Source of the DNA: Jidongwangia harbinensis
GTDB lineage: Bacteria; Actinomycetota; Actinomycetes; Mycobacteriales; Micromonosporaceae
Assembly: GCF_020216025.1 (NCBI RefSeq)
Contig: NZ_JAIWNC010000024.1
Span: forward strand, 62,001 to 126,000
Length of the DNA: 64,000 nt
Direction of reading: 5' to 3'
Shown here: piece after piece, positions 27,601 to 36,128 of the stretch
Layout: each line of letters begins with the position of its first letter
Numbering within the stretch: position 1 is the first letter of the stretch
Program-made: the position numbers and the translations under genes
The notes under the pieces: model-generated
Database searches by the model: none
What the model was told of the DNA's origin: nothing
Seen by the model: the letters and a program-made list of their open reading frames with translations, nothing else

Positions 27601-28758
27601 ATGTCCGTCGCCACCGCGGCTCCCCCGCCCGCCGTAGCCGTGCCGGTCCGCCACCGGGCCGCGGCGCCGGCCGCCGCGCTCACGTTCGTCGGCGTACCCG
27701 CCGGCCTGGTCCTGACCGGCGGCAGCACCGACGGCGTCATGACGCTGACGCTGGCCGGCACGCTCGCGCTGGCCGCGCTGTTGCTGCGCCGATGGCCCCT
27801 CGCCGTCCTGGTCTTCTCCGTGCTCTGCGTGGTCGGCCTGCGCGGCGGCTTCCTCGTCGGGTCCGGCTGGGTGTGGCCGGCCACCGCCGCGTTCGTCGCG
27901 GTGGTCCTGGCCGGGCGGGTGCGCGCCGCCGTCGCGGTCGGCGCCACGGCACTGCTGTACGGCTTCGCCTGGGACGGCTACGTCGATCTCGACCACGGGA
28001 CCACCTGGGCGGCGGCACACCTCGGCGCGGAGGCGCTGTGGCTGGCCGCGGTGCTGGCCGCCGCGCACGCGTACCGCAGCACCCGCCGCTGGCAGGGCGA
28101 GGTCGCCGCGCGCCTGGCCCAGGACGAGCACGAACGCGCGCTGGAGGCCCGCCGGCGCCGCGCCGAGGAGCGCGTCGACATCGCCCGCGACCTGCACGAC
28201 GTCGTCTCCCACACGCTGGCCGTGGTGGGCGTGCACCTGAACGTGGCCCTGGACGCGTTCGACAGCGAACCGGACGAGGCCCGCGCGTCGCTGCGGCTCG
28301 CCCAGCAGGTCCGCGGCCGTGCCATGACCGACCTGAAGTCGCTGGTGGACGTGCTGCGCGAGGGCACCGGACCGGCCGAGCCGGCACCCGGGCTGGACGG
28401 CCTGGAACGCCTGGCGGATCAGGTACGCGCGGCCGGCCTGGAGGTGTCGCTCACCGAATTCGGCGAACGCGGCGACGTGCCGGCCCCGGTGGCCACCGCG
28501 GTCTACCGGGTGGTGCAGGAGTCGCTCACCAACACGGTCCGGCACGCCGGCGCCGGCCGGGTCACGGTCACCGTGCGCTACGCGCCCACCAGCGTGGTGG
28601 TCGACGTGCAGGACGACGGCCGCGGCGCAGACCCGGTCACCGACGGACACGGGATAGCCGGCATGCGGGAGCGGGTGGCCGCGCTGGGCGGCGCGCTCAC
28701 CGCCGGCCCGAGCCGGACCGGTTTCGGGGTACGCGCGATCATTCCGGTCGCGGACTGA
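27601..28758 (+). CDS. Two-component sensor histidine kinase (NarL-partner type)
   Basis: 385-residue HisKA_3 kinase. Five or six hydrophobic segments fill the first 150 residues with hardly any extracellular loop, so it may sense the membrane itself. The dimerisation helix carries the phosphorylated His199 in DLHDVVSHTL; the ATPase part shows ESLTNTVRHAG (N box) and DDGRGADP (G1). The ATG at 27601 has AAGGAGG 5 bases before; an ATG seven codons earlier would be leaderless. The response regulator follows after one base. Signal unknown. Confidence 0.9.
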   Translation: MSVATAAPPPAVAVPVRHRAAAPAAALTFVGVPAGLVLTGGSTDGVMTLTLAGTLALAALLLRRWPLAVLVFSVLCVVGLRGGFLVGSGWVWPATAAFVAVVLAGRVRAAVAVGATALLYGFAWDGYVDLDHGTTWAAAHLGAEALWLAAVLAAAHAYRSTRRWQGEVAARLAQDEHERALEARRRRAEERVDIARDLHDVVSHTLAVVGVHLNVALDAFDSEPDEARASLRLAQQVRGRAMTDLKSLVDVLREGTGPAEPAPGLDGLERLADQVRAAGLEVSLTEFGERGDVPAPVATAVYRVVQESLTNTVRHAGAGRVTVTVRYAPTSVVVDVQDDGRGADPVTDGHGIAGMRERVAALGGALTAGPSRTGFGVRAIIPVAD

Positions 28759-28759
28759 C

Positions 28760-29458
28760 ATGTCCGTCTCCGTCCTGCTCGCCGACGACCAGCACCTGGT
28801 CCGCGCGGGATTCCGCAGCCTGCTGCGGCGCGACCGGAACATCGCGGTCGTCGGCGAGGTGTCCACCGGCGACGAGGCCGTCCGCACCGCCCGCCAGGTC
28901 CGCCCGGACGTGATCCTGATGGACATCCGGATGCCCGGCCTGGACGGCATCGAGGCGACCCGGCGCATCGTCGCCGACCCCGAGCTGCGCGGCACCCGGG
29001 TGGTCATCCTCACCACGTTCGAGACCGACGAGTACGTGTTCGCCGCCCTGGCCGCCGGCGCCAGCGGCTTCCTCACCAAGGAGGTCGATCCCGAGGGACT
29101 GCGGCACGCGGTACGCGTGGTGGCGGCCGGTGAGGCCCTGCTGTCGCCCAGCGTGACGCGGCGCGTGGTCACCCAGTTCGCGCACCGCCCGCCCGCCGCG
29201 CCACCCGGTGCCGACGGTGCGCGGCTGGCGGCGCTGACCGCTCGCGAGCGCGAGGTGGTGCGCCTGGTGGCCACCGGGCTGTCCAACGAGGACATCGCCC
29301 GGGAACTGGTGATCAGCCCGTTGACCGCGAAGACGCACATCACCCGGGCGATCGCCAAGCTCGGGGTCCGGGACCGGGTCCAGCTGGTGATCCTGGCGTA
29401 CGAGGACGGCCTGGTGGCCCGCGGCACTCCCGACGACGCGGTGCCTGAGCAGGGGTGA
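28760..29458 (+). CDS. LuxR/NarL family response regulator
   Basis: 232 residues. The receiver domain has acidic pair Asp9-Asp10, phosphoacceptor Asp55 in VILMDIRMPG and the conserved Lys in FLTKE. A linker with Pro/Ala follows, then the LuxR helix-turn-helix (LTAREREVVRLVATGLSNEDIA, with the recognition helix in SPLTAKTHITRAIAKL). One base separates it from the kinase gene, so they form a cognate pair. Target genes are not shown; autoregulation would be usual. Confidence 0.93.
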   Translation: MSVSVLLADDQHLVRAGFRSLLRRDRNIAVVGEVSTGDEAVRTARQVRPDVILMDIRMPGLDGIEATRRIVADPELRGTRVVILTTFETDEYVFAALAAGASGFLTKEVDPEGLRHAVRVVAAGEALLSPSVTRRVVTQFAHRPPAAPPGADGARLAALTAREREVVRLVATGLSNEDIARELVISPLTAKTHITRAIAKLGVRDRVQLVILAYEDGLVARGTPDDAVPEQG

Positions 29459-29460
29459 CC

Positions 29461-29485
29461 GTCAGCGGGCCGGCCGCCCGCTGAC
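29461..29485 (+). terminator. Stem-loop after the two-component operon
   Basis: GTCAGCGGGC, loop CGGCC, GCCCGCTGAC: a perfect 10-bp stem two bases after the response-regulator stop. No T-run follows. Confidence 0.6.
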
Positions 29486-29610
29486 CTGTGCCGGTTCTCC
29501 CCGGGCCGGGGACACATCGCCGCCGCCCGTGGTCGGCGCCGGCGGGTCACGGATGGCGGGGAGCCCTGGGGCGATTTCCGACTTTCCCGGCGCTGCCGCA
29601 CTGCGCCGCC

Positions 29611-29746
29611 AGCAGATCCTGGAGGCCGCCAGCAGATCCTGGAGGCCGCCAGCAGATCCTGGAGGCCGCCAGCAGATCTTGAAGCCGGCGGCAGATCTTG
29701 AAGCCGGCGGTAGATCTTGGAGCTGGCGGCAGATCTTTGGTGGCGG
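29611..29746. repeat. 20-bp direct repeat array (seven units)
   Basis: Three identical units AGCAGATCCTGGAGGCCGCC (29611-29670), then four diverged ones. The core AGATC recurs at 29614, 29634, 29654, 29674, 29693, 29712 and 29731, so the period shortens from 20 to 19. The same core in opposite orientation (CTCCAAGAT) follows at 29771 and 29790, also 19 bp apart. Confidence 0.85.
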
Positions 29747-29770
29747 ATGGCCCCCAGGAGGGCGGTTTCG

Positions 29771-29800
29771 CTCCAAGATTCGTCGCAGCCTCCAAGATCC
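29771..29800. repeat. Inverted copies of the 20-bp repeat
   Basis: CTCCAAGATT (29771-29780) and CTCCAAGATCC (29790-29800) are reverse complements of the AGATCTTGGAG core of the preceding array, so the whole block could fold as one long hairpin. Confidence 0.65.
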
Positions 29801-29829
29801 GCGGCGGACGCGGGCGGCGTTGCTTCGCA

Positions 29830-29858
29830 TATGCCACTCCGCGATTTTCTGGCATATC
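29830..29858. other. 8-bp inverted repeat in an AT-richer patch
   Basis: ATATGCCA, 13 bases, TGGCATAT. A third related piece (ACATATGGC) follows near 29875. The patch around 29821-29880 is far poorer in GC than its surroundings. Confidence 0.5.
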
Positions 29859-29940
29859 GGTCACAACCGCATGACATATGGCTCCCGCGCCCGGCCGGGA
29901 GCGGCGACCCCGTGCCGATTTGCACACTTTCTCGGCGCGC

Positions 29941-30240
29941 GCGTGTCGAGCAACGGCGCGCTCCGCACCCCAACTCCACACGCCCCCCGAGCCCAAACCC
30001 AGCGTGTGGAGCAACGGCGCGCCCCGCACCCCAACTCCACACGCCCCCCGAGCCCAAACCCAGCGTGTGGAGCAACGGCGCGCCCCGCACCCCAACTCCA
30101 CACGCCCCCCGAGCCCAAACCCAGCGCGTGAAGCAACGGCGCACCCCGCACCCCAACTCCACACGCCCCCCGAGCCCAAACCCAGCGCGTGAAGCAACGG
30201 CGCACCCCGCACCCCAACTCCACACGGCCCTTGAGCCGAC
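29941..30240. repeat. 61-bp tandem repeat array (about five copies)
   Basis: Units begin at 29941, 30002, 30063, 30124 and 30185; the last is incomplete. Each contains GCGTGTGGAG and, 22 bases later, CTCCACACGC, which are reverse complements, so each unit can form a 10-bp stem (units 1, 4 and 5 have lost some pairing). The period is not a multiple of three, which argues against a coding repeat. A related array lies at 45228-45360. Confidence 0.9.
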
Positions 30241-30368
30241 CGCGCCGTGCTCCACACCCGGAAACCACACACGCACCGAACACCAACCGGACAGCGCCCC
30301 GCCGACGCGCGGCGATCCGGGGTGGACGGGTAGGCGTCGACGGGACCGTCGCGCTCCGGCGGAAGATT

Positions 30369-30374
30369 TAGGCT
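30369..30374 (+). promoter_or_regulatory. -10 hexamer TAGGCT of the second P-loop kinase gene
   Basis: TAGGCT, 6 bases, ATG at 30381; identical in sequence and spacing to copy 1. Confidence 0.6.
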
Positions 30375-30380
30375 GGCGCG

Positions 30381-30896
30381 ATGCGGCGGATCCTCGTCTA
30401 CGGTGTCACCGGTTCCGGCAAGACGACGCTCGCGAAACGGATCGCCGCGCGGCTGTCGCTGCCGTACCACTCGGTGGACGATCTGGCGTGGCAGCCGGGC
30501 TGGGTGCCCGTCCCGAACGAGGTGCTGCGGGCGCGGATGGCCAAGATCTGCGCCGGGGACGCCTGGGTGCTGGATTCCGCGTACGGTGCCTGGCTGGATG
30601 TTCCGCTGGCCCGCGCCGAGCTGATCGTGGGGCTGGACCTGCCGCGCTGGCGGTCGCTGGGCCGGCTGTTGCGGCGCACCGTCCATCGGGTGGTCACCGG
30701 CACCGAGGCGTGCAACGGCAACCGGGAGACGGTGCGCGACTCGTTCTTCTCCGGGGAGTCGATTCTGGTGTGGCACTTCCGGTCGTTCGCCCGCAAGCGG
30801 GACCGGATGCGCGCCTGGCACGCCGATCCGGCGCTGCCGGAGGTGGTGCTGCTGCGCACGCCCGCCGAGGTCGAACGGTGGCTCGAACGCACATGA
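30381..30896 (+). CDS. P-loop NTPase / adenylate-kinase-like protein (copy 2)
   Basis: 171 residues with Walker A GVTGSGKTT (residues 8-16), DDLAWQPGWVPVPNE, GLDLPRWRSLGRLLRRT and a shared tail RTPAEVERWLE. It is alignable end to end with copy 1 at 26374 without gaps, apart from the last residues, so the pair arose by duplication. Third positions of both copies are GC-rich like their neighbours, so neither looks newly acquired or decayed. The 61-bp array ends about 140 bp before this copy and none precedes copy 1. Confidence 0.85.
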   Translation: MRRILVYGVTGSGKTTLAKRIAARLSLPYHSVDDLAWQPGWVPVPNEVLRARMAKICAGDAWVLDSAYGAWLDVPLARAELIVGLDLPRWRSLGRLLRRTVHRVVTGTEACNGNRETVRDSFFSGESILVWHFRSFARKRDRMRAWHADPALPEVVLLRTPAEVERWLERT

Positions 30897-30946
30897 TCCA
30901 ACATTGATCTAGACGGTTTCTCCGCTACGACCAGCGTGAGCCATTC

Positions 30947-30960
30947 TGACATCGATGTCA
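30947..30960 (+). promoter_or_regulatory. Operator TGACATCGATGTCA before the first GH92 gene
   Basis: A perfect 14-bp palindrome with central CG, the form of LacI-family operators. The site before the other GH92 gene (39834-39847) differs in one base. The regulator is not identified; none of the three LacI genes in the window adjoins it. Confidence 0.65.
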
Positions 30961-31066
30961 ATCGTGGGCGATTGTGTGCGTTCGACTCTTGCGTATCGAC
31001 TGGCATGGACGCCACGATGTGTCGCGTGTGTTAACGCCCGCACGCACACTCGACCTAGGAGACCGC

Positions 31067-34000
31067 ATGCACCGGCCACGATGGGGTGTCGCCCTGGTGC
31101 CGTTGGCTATCGTCGCCTCGATGGTGACCCCTGGCCCGGCCCACGCGGCGGAGGCGTCCTTCGCCTCGTCCTTCGAATCCGCCGACCCCCAGCCCACCTG
31201 GACCGACACGGTGGACACCGGCGCCGACGGGCAGCCGCGCAGCAGCGGCGTCAACGGCGCGCCGGTCACCGGCATGCCCGGGTCGCTGCGCGGGCAGGTG
31301 GCGAGCATCGCGGCGAACGCGCAGCCCAACGCCAACGAGGGCGTCGCCAACCTGAACGATAACAACCCCGAGACCAAGTGGCTGGTGGACACGTCGCCGA
31401 GCTGGGCGCGGTACACGCTGGTCGCGCCGGCCCGGGTGGCACGGTATGCGCTCACCTCCGCGAACGACGCGCCGGAACGCAACCCGCAGGACTGGACGCT
31501 GCAGGGGTCGGCGGACGGCACCACCTGGACCACGGTGGACAGCCGGTCCGGCGAGACGTTCACCGCGCCGTTCCAGACCAGGACGTACGACGTCGCGAAC
31601 CCGGGCTCGTTCCCGATCTACCGGCTGCACATCACCGGCCACCCGTCCGGCAACCTCACCCAGCTCGCCGAGTGGGAACTGTCCGACGGCTCCCCCGATC
31701 CGACCCCGCCCGGGCCGATGCGCAGCCGCGTCGGCGACGGGCCGGCCGGCTCCCCGACCGCCAAGTCGGAGGTCGGGTTCTCCGGACTCAAGGCGTTCCA
31801 GATCGCCGGGCGGCACCTCGCCGAGGGGCGGGGGTACGCGTACAACCGGGTGTACGACGTGGACGTGCCGGTCACCGCGGACACCGCACTGTCGTACCTG
31901 GTGTACCCGGAACTCAACCGCGACGACCTGAGCAACCCTGCCACGTACACGGCGGTGGATCTCGCCTTCACCGACGGGACGTACCTCTCCGATCTGAAGG
32001 CCGTGGACCAGCACGGCACCGTGCTCAGCCCGGCCGCGCAGGGCGCCGCCCAGACGCTCTACACCTCGCAGTGGAACTCCCGGACCAGCCGGATCGGCGC
32101 GGTGGCCGAGGGCAAGACCGTGGACCGGATCCTGATCGGGTACGACAAGCCGGCCGGCCCCACCGCGTTCCGCGCCTGGTACGACGACATCGCCCTGGCC
32201 GAGGTCGAGCCCGCGAAGCCCCGGGCACACCTGGCCGAGTACGCCGGCACCCGCCGCGGCACCCAGTCCAGCAACGACTTCTCGCGCGGCAACAACTTCC
32301 CGGCCACCGCGGTGCCGCACGGGTTCAACTTCTGGACCCCGGTCACCGACGCCGGCACCACCCGCTGGCTGTACGAGTACCACCGGGACAACAACGCGGC
32401 GAACCGGCCGACCATCGAGGCGTTCTCCACCAGCCACCAGCCCAGCCCGTGGATGGGTGACCGGCAGACGTTCCAGTTCATGCCGTCCGCCGCCACCGGG
32501 GTACCGGACGCCAACCGGGCCGCCCGTGCCCTACCGTTCGGCCACGAGAACGAGACCGCCAAGCCGTACTACTACGGTGTGCGGTTCGACAACGGGATGC
32601 GGACCGAGTTCGCGCCGACCGACCACGCCGCGCTGTTCCGGTTCACCTTCACCGGCGACCGGTCCAACCTCATCTTCGACAACGTCGACCCGAACGCCGG
32701 CCTGACCATCGACGCCGCGAACCGGACCGTCACCGGCTGGTCCGACGTCAACAGCGAGAACGGATCGGCCGGCTGGAGCCGGATGTTCCTGTACGCCACG
32801 GTGGACACCCCGATCACCGCGAGCGGCATGCTGCCCGGCGGCAACCGCCCGTCCACCGGGTACGCCACGTTCGACACCGCGCAGGACAAGACGGTGACCA
32901 TGCGGGTCGCCACCTCGCTGATCAGCGTGGCCCAGGCCAAGCACAACCTGGAACTGGAACTGGCCGCGGACGCCACCGTCGAGTCGGTCCGGGACGCCGC
33001 ACGCGCGGCCTGGGAAACGAAGATGCGTACGGTCGAGGTGGAGGGCGCCTCCGAGGACCAGCTCGTCACGCTCTACTCCAACCTGTACCGGCTGTTCCTG
33101 TACCCGAACTCGGCGCACGAGAACGTCGGCACGAACGACAAGCCGGTCTACCGGCACGCGGTGCAGTCCGCGGTGAGCAGCCCGCCCAGCACGCCCACCG
33201 AGACCGGAGCGCAGGTCAAGGACGGCAAGGTGTACGTCAACAACGGCTTCTGGGACACCTACCGCACCACCTGGCCGGCGTACTCCCTGCTCACCCCGAA
33301 ACAGGCCGGCGAGATGGTGGACGGCTTCGTCCAGCAGTACCGCGACGGCGGCTGGATCTCCCGGTGGTCGGCACCCGGCTACTCCAACATGATGGTCGGG
33401 ACCAGTTCGGACGTGGCGTTCGCGGACGCGTACCTCAAGGGGGTCAAGGGTTTCGACGCCGACCAGGCGTACGCGGCCGCGGTGAAGAACGCCACCGTCA
33501 CCCCGCCGAACGAGAACGTGGGCCGTAAGGGCCTGGCCAGCTCGATCTTCAAGGGGTACACGCCGAGCGACGTCACCGGCGAGGCGATGTCGTGGGCGAT
33601 GGACGGCTACATCAACGACTTCGGCATCGCGAACATGGCCTCGGCGCTGGCCGAGAAGACCGGCGACAAACGGTACGCCGAGGAGGCCGAGTACTTCACC
33701 AACCGGGCGCAGAACTACGTGCACATGTTCGACAAGTCCGTGGGCTTCTTCCAGGGCCGCACCTCGTCGGGCGGCTGGCGCCTGGCACCGGAACAGTACG
33801 ACCCGCGGGTGTGGGGCCACGACTACACCGAGACCAACGGCTGGAACATGGCGTTCCACGCGCCGCAGGACGGTCAGGGCCTGGCCAACCTGTACGGCGG
33901 GAAGAAGGGTCTGGCGGACAAGCTGGACACGTTCTTCACCACCCCGGAGACGGCCACGTTCCCCGGCTCCTACAACGGGATCATCCACGAGATGTCCGAG

Positions 34001-35317
34001 GCGCGCGACGTCCGGATGGGCCAGTACGGCCACAGCAACCAGCCGTCGCACCACATCCCCTACATGTACAACTACGCCGGCCGGCCGGACCAGACGCAGA
34101 AGTACGTGCGGGAGGCGCTGTCCCGGCTCTACCTGGGCAGCGAGATCGGCCAGGGTTACCCGGGCGACGAGGACAACGGCGAGATGAGCGCCTGGCAGGT
34201 GTTCAGCGCACTGGGCTTCTACCCGCTGCAGATGGGCAGCCCGGCGTACGCCATCGGCTCTCCGCTCTTCACCAAGGCCACGGTGAACCTGGAGAACGGC
34301 AAGAAGATCGTGGTCAACGCGCCGGGCAACAGCGCCCGGAACGTCTACGTGCAGTCGCTGAGAATCAACGGCAAGGGGTACGACTCCACGTCGCTGCCGC
34401 ACACGCTGCTCGCCGACGGCGCCACGCTCGACTTCGAGATGGGCCCGCAGCCGTCCGACTGGGGCACCGGTGCCGACGCGGCGCCGACGTCGCTCACCTC
34501 CGGGTCCGCCCCGCCGGCACCGCTGCGGGACCTGACCGGCCCGGGCCGCGGCTCGGCGTCGGTGCCGGCGCTGGTCGACGACACCTCGGCCACCCGCGCG
34601 ACCCTGCCGTCGGGAGCCTGGCAATACCAGTTCAGCGGCGGCGGGGAGCAGGCCACGTTCTACACGCTCACCTCGAACGCGGCCGACGGCGACCCGACCG
34701 CGTGGCGGCTGCGCGGCTCGTACGACGGGACCACGTGGACGACCATCGACGAGCGCACCGCGCAACGGTTCGACTGGCGGCTGCAGACCCGGCCCTTCAA
34801 GATTGAGAAGCCGGGCCGGTACCCGTACTACCGCCTGGAGGTCACCGCCGGCACCGCCGCACTGGCCGAGATCGAGCTGCTCGGCAAGCCCGCGCCGGCC
34901 TGCACCACCACGATCGGCGACCACGTACGCGGCGACCTCACCGTGCGCTCCGGCGTCACCTGCCTGACCGCCGGCGCCACGGTCGCGGGCACGGTGACGG
35001 TACGGAACGGCGCATCGCTGTACGCCACCGGCGCCACGCTGCGGTCCGGGCTGACCGCCACCGGTGCGGGCACGGTGTCGCTGCTGAACTCCGAGGTGAC
35101 CGGCGACCTGAAGGTGGTCGACTCCGGCCCGGTGAGCCTGGAGGCGGGTTCCGTGCGGGGTTCGGTGACGTTGCGCCGCAACGACACCGGCACGCTGGTC
35201 GCGGGCAACCGGGTCACCGGGACGCTCACCTGCTCCGGCAACGATCCGGCGCCGGTGGACCACGACGTGCCGAACCGGGTCACCGGTCAGCGGCAGGGCC
35301 AGTGCGCGACGCTCTGA
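31067..35317 (+). CDS. Secreted GH92 alpha-mannosidase with discoidin domains
   Basis: 1416-residue exported enzyme. Signal peptide to about residue 26 (cleavage after AHA), an F5/8 type C (discoidin) domain at about 75-200 (WTLQGSADGTTWTTVDSRSG), the GH92 N-terminal beta domain from about 380, and the (alpha/alpha)6 catalytic domain with NNGFWDTYRTTWPAY (about 725) and GDEDNGEMSAWQVFSALGFY (about 1030). A second discoidin-like domain (about 1180-1270) and a repetitive beta-rich tail (GDLTVRSG, GTVTVRNG, GDLKVVDSG) complete it. GH92 enzymes release mannose from N-glycans or mannans, using Ca2+. AGGAG lies 5 bases before the ATG. Confidence 0.92.
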   Translation: MHRPRWGVALVPLAIVASMVTPGPAHAAEASFASSFESADPQPTWTDTVDTGADGQPRSSGVNGAPVTGMPGSLRGQVASIAANAQPNANEGVANLNDNNPETKWLVDTSPSWARYTLVAPARVARYALTSANDAPERNPQDWTLQGSADGTTWTTVDSRSGETFTAPFQTRTYDVANPGSFPIYRLHITGHPSGNLTQLAEWELSDGSPDPTPPGPMRSRVGDGPAGSPTAKSEVGFSGLKAFQIAGRHLAEGRGYAYNRVYDVDVPVTADTALSYLVYPELNRDDLSNPATYTAVDLAFTDGTYLSDLKAVDQHGTVLSPAAQGAAQTLYTSQWNSRTSRIGAVAEGKTVDRILIGYDKPAGPTAFRAWYDDIALAEVEPAKPRAHLAEYAGTRRGTQSSNDFSRGNNFPATAVPHGFNFWTPVTDAGTTRWLYEYHRDNNAANRPTIEAFSTSHQPSPWMGDRQTFQFMPSAATGVPDANRAARALPFGHENETAKPYYYGVRFDNGMRTEFAPTDHAALFRFTFTGDRSNLIFDNVDPNAGLTIDAANRTVTGWSDVNSENGSAGWSRMFLYATVDTPITASGMLPGGNRPSTGYATFDTAQDKTVTMRVATSLISVAQAKHNLELELAADATVESVRDAARAAWETKMRTVEVEGASEDQLVTLYSNLYRLFLYPNSAHENVGTNDKPVYRHAVQSAVSSPPSTPTETGAQVKDGKVYVNNGFWDTYRTTWPAYSLLTPKQAGEMVDGFVQQYRDGGWISRWSAPGYSNMMVGTSSDVAFADAYLKGVKGFDADQAYAAAVKNATVTPPNENVGRKGLASSIFKGYTPSDVTGEAMSWAMDGYINDFGIANMASALAEKTGDKRYAEEAEYFTNRAQNYVHMFDKSVGFFQGRTSSGGWRLAPEQYDPRVWGHDYTETNGWNMAFHAPQDGQGLANLYGGKKGLADKLDTFFTTPETATFPGSYNGIIHEMSEARDVRMGQYGHSNQPSHHIPYMYNYAGRPDQTQKYVREALSRLYLGSEIGQGYPGDEDNGEMSAWQVFSALGFYPLQMGSPAYAIGSPLFTKATVNLENGKKIVVNAPGNSARNVYVQSLRINGKGYDSTSLPHTLLADGATLDFEMGPQPSDWGTGADAAPTSLTSGSAPPAPLRDLTGPGRGSASVPALVDDTSATRATLPSGAWQYQFSGGGEQATFYTLTSNAADGDPTAWRLRGSYDGTTWTTIDERTAQRFDWRLQTRPFKIEKPGRYPYYRLEVTAGTAALAEIELLGKPAPACTTTIGDHVRGDLTVRSGVTCLTAGATVAGTVTVRNGASLYATGATLRSGLTATGAGTVSLLNSEVTGDLKVVDSGPVSLEAGSVRGSVTLRRNDTGTLVAGNRVTGTLTCSGNDPAPVDHDVPNRVTGQRQGQCATL

Positions 35318-35332
35318 TCGGGTGAGCGCAAC

Positions 35333-35363
35333 GCGGGGCCGCGCCGGACCGGCGCGGCCCCGC
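35333..35363. terminator. Bidirectional terminator between convergent genes
   Basis: GCGGGGCCGCGCCGG, one base, CCGGCGCGGCCCCGC: a perfect 15-base inverted repeat in the 66-bp gap between the GH92 gene and the convergent membrane-protein gene. It serves either direction; no T-run. Confidence 0.75.
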
Positions 35364-35383
35364 CGGTCTCTGCGCCGGCTCGC

Positions 35384-36040
35384 TCAGTGGGTCTGGGTGA
35401 TCCGGACGGACCAGGCACAGCCGTCGCCGGTCCGCACCTCGAGGCGCCCCGACGTCGATGCCGGGTCGAGGGTGCCGGTGCCGGACATCCGCGGCGCTTC
35501 GGTGACCGTCAGGTAGTCGTAGTCGGGCCCGGCGCCGTCCCAGCTCACGGTGAGGTAGGGCGATCCGGCGGCGCAGGTCACCCGGTACGTCACGGTCATC
35601 CGCACGTCGGCCGCCACGGCGATCCGCGGACCGGTGTAGTTGCCGGTGCGAGAAACCCCGAGCAGGGTGCGCGTGGCCGGCCGAGGTGACGGCTCCGGCG
35701 CGGGCCCACGGGCGAGTACCGGCTCCGGTCCCCCGACGGCCGCCGGCCCACCAACAGGCCCCGCAGCACCGCCGGGCGCCGCGTCATCCCCGGGCGCCGC
35801 GTCATCCCCGGGTGCCGCAGCAGTGCCGGGCGCCGGCCCGCCGGGCAGCGGGGACGGCGGTGACCCGAGCGCCGCGGCCACCGCGACCGCCAGCGCCACC
35901 GCGGGCACCCAGCCGATCGCCGCGAACAGCAACCGCTGCCGGATCGGCATACGCTGCCGCGCCGGAACGGCCGGCACCGCGAGCGCCGCCGGCCCGGTCG
36001 GGGACTCCGCGCCCGGAAGAGTCGACAGGTCGACGGACAT
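35384..36040 (-). CDS. Membrane-anchored protein with C-terminal beta domain, function unknown
   Basis: 218 residues: a cytoplasmic N-terminus (residues 1-35), one membrane segment (LLFAAIGWVPAVALAVAVAAAL), a Pro/Gly/Ala-rich extracytoplasmic linker with APGDD repeats, and a C-terminal domain of about 85 residues rich in beta strands (MTVTYRVTCAAGSPYLTVSW) with two cysteines that could pair. GGGAGGTGA precedes the ATG by 5-6 bases. The layout is that of a small surface sensor or binding protein. Not recognised. Confidence 0.75.
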   Translation of the reverse strand: MSVDLSTLPGAESPTGPAALAVPAVPARQRMPIRQRLLFAAIGWVPAVALAVAVAAALGSPPSPLPGGPAPGTAAAPGDDAAPGDDAAPGGAAGPVGGPAAVGGPEPVLARGPAPEPSPRPATRTLLGVSRTGNYTGPRIAVAADVRMTVTYRVTCAAGSPYLTVSWDGAGPDYDYLTVTEAPRMSGTGTLDPASTSGRLEVRTGDGCAWSVRITQTH

Positions 36041-36116
36041 CCCTCACCTCCCGAGCACGCACGGACTCCTGGCCGGCACGATCGGTCGGAACGCGTCCAC
36101 CCTGAGCGGATCGCGC

Positions 36117-36122
36117 TAGCGT
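36117..36122 (+). promoter_or_regulatory. -10 hexamer TAGCGT of the PPOX-class oxidoreductase gene
   Basis: TAGCGT, 6 bases, ATG at 36129; no Shine-Dalgarno. Confidence 0.6.
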
Positions 36123-36128
36123 CGGCAC

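Larger units (their letters stand above)
29459..30380. other. 922-bp repeat-filled intergenic region
   Basis: Contains, in order, a terminator-like hairpin, a 20-bp repeat array with two inverted copies, an AT-richer patch with an 8-bp inverted repeat, and a 61-bp tandem array. Open frames run through it on both strands, but they follow the repeats, change frame relation between 61-bp units and match no family. No gene is supported. Confidence 0.7.

Noticed and set aside
29941..30240. CRISPR array
   Set aside because: Units are contiguous with no unique spacers, and no cas genes are present.
27472..30276. 934-codon minus-strand frame across the repeat region
   Set aside because: Runs antisense to kinase and regulator genes and then through non-coding repeats; no family features.
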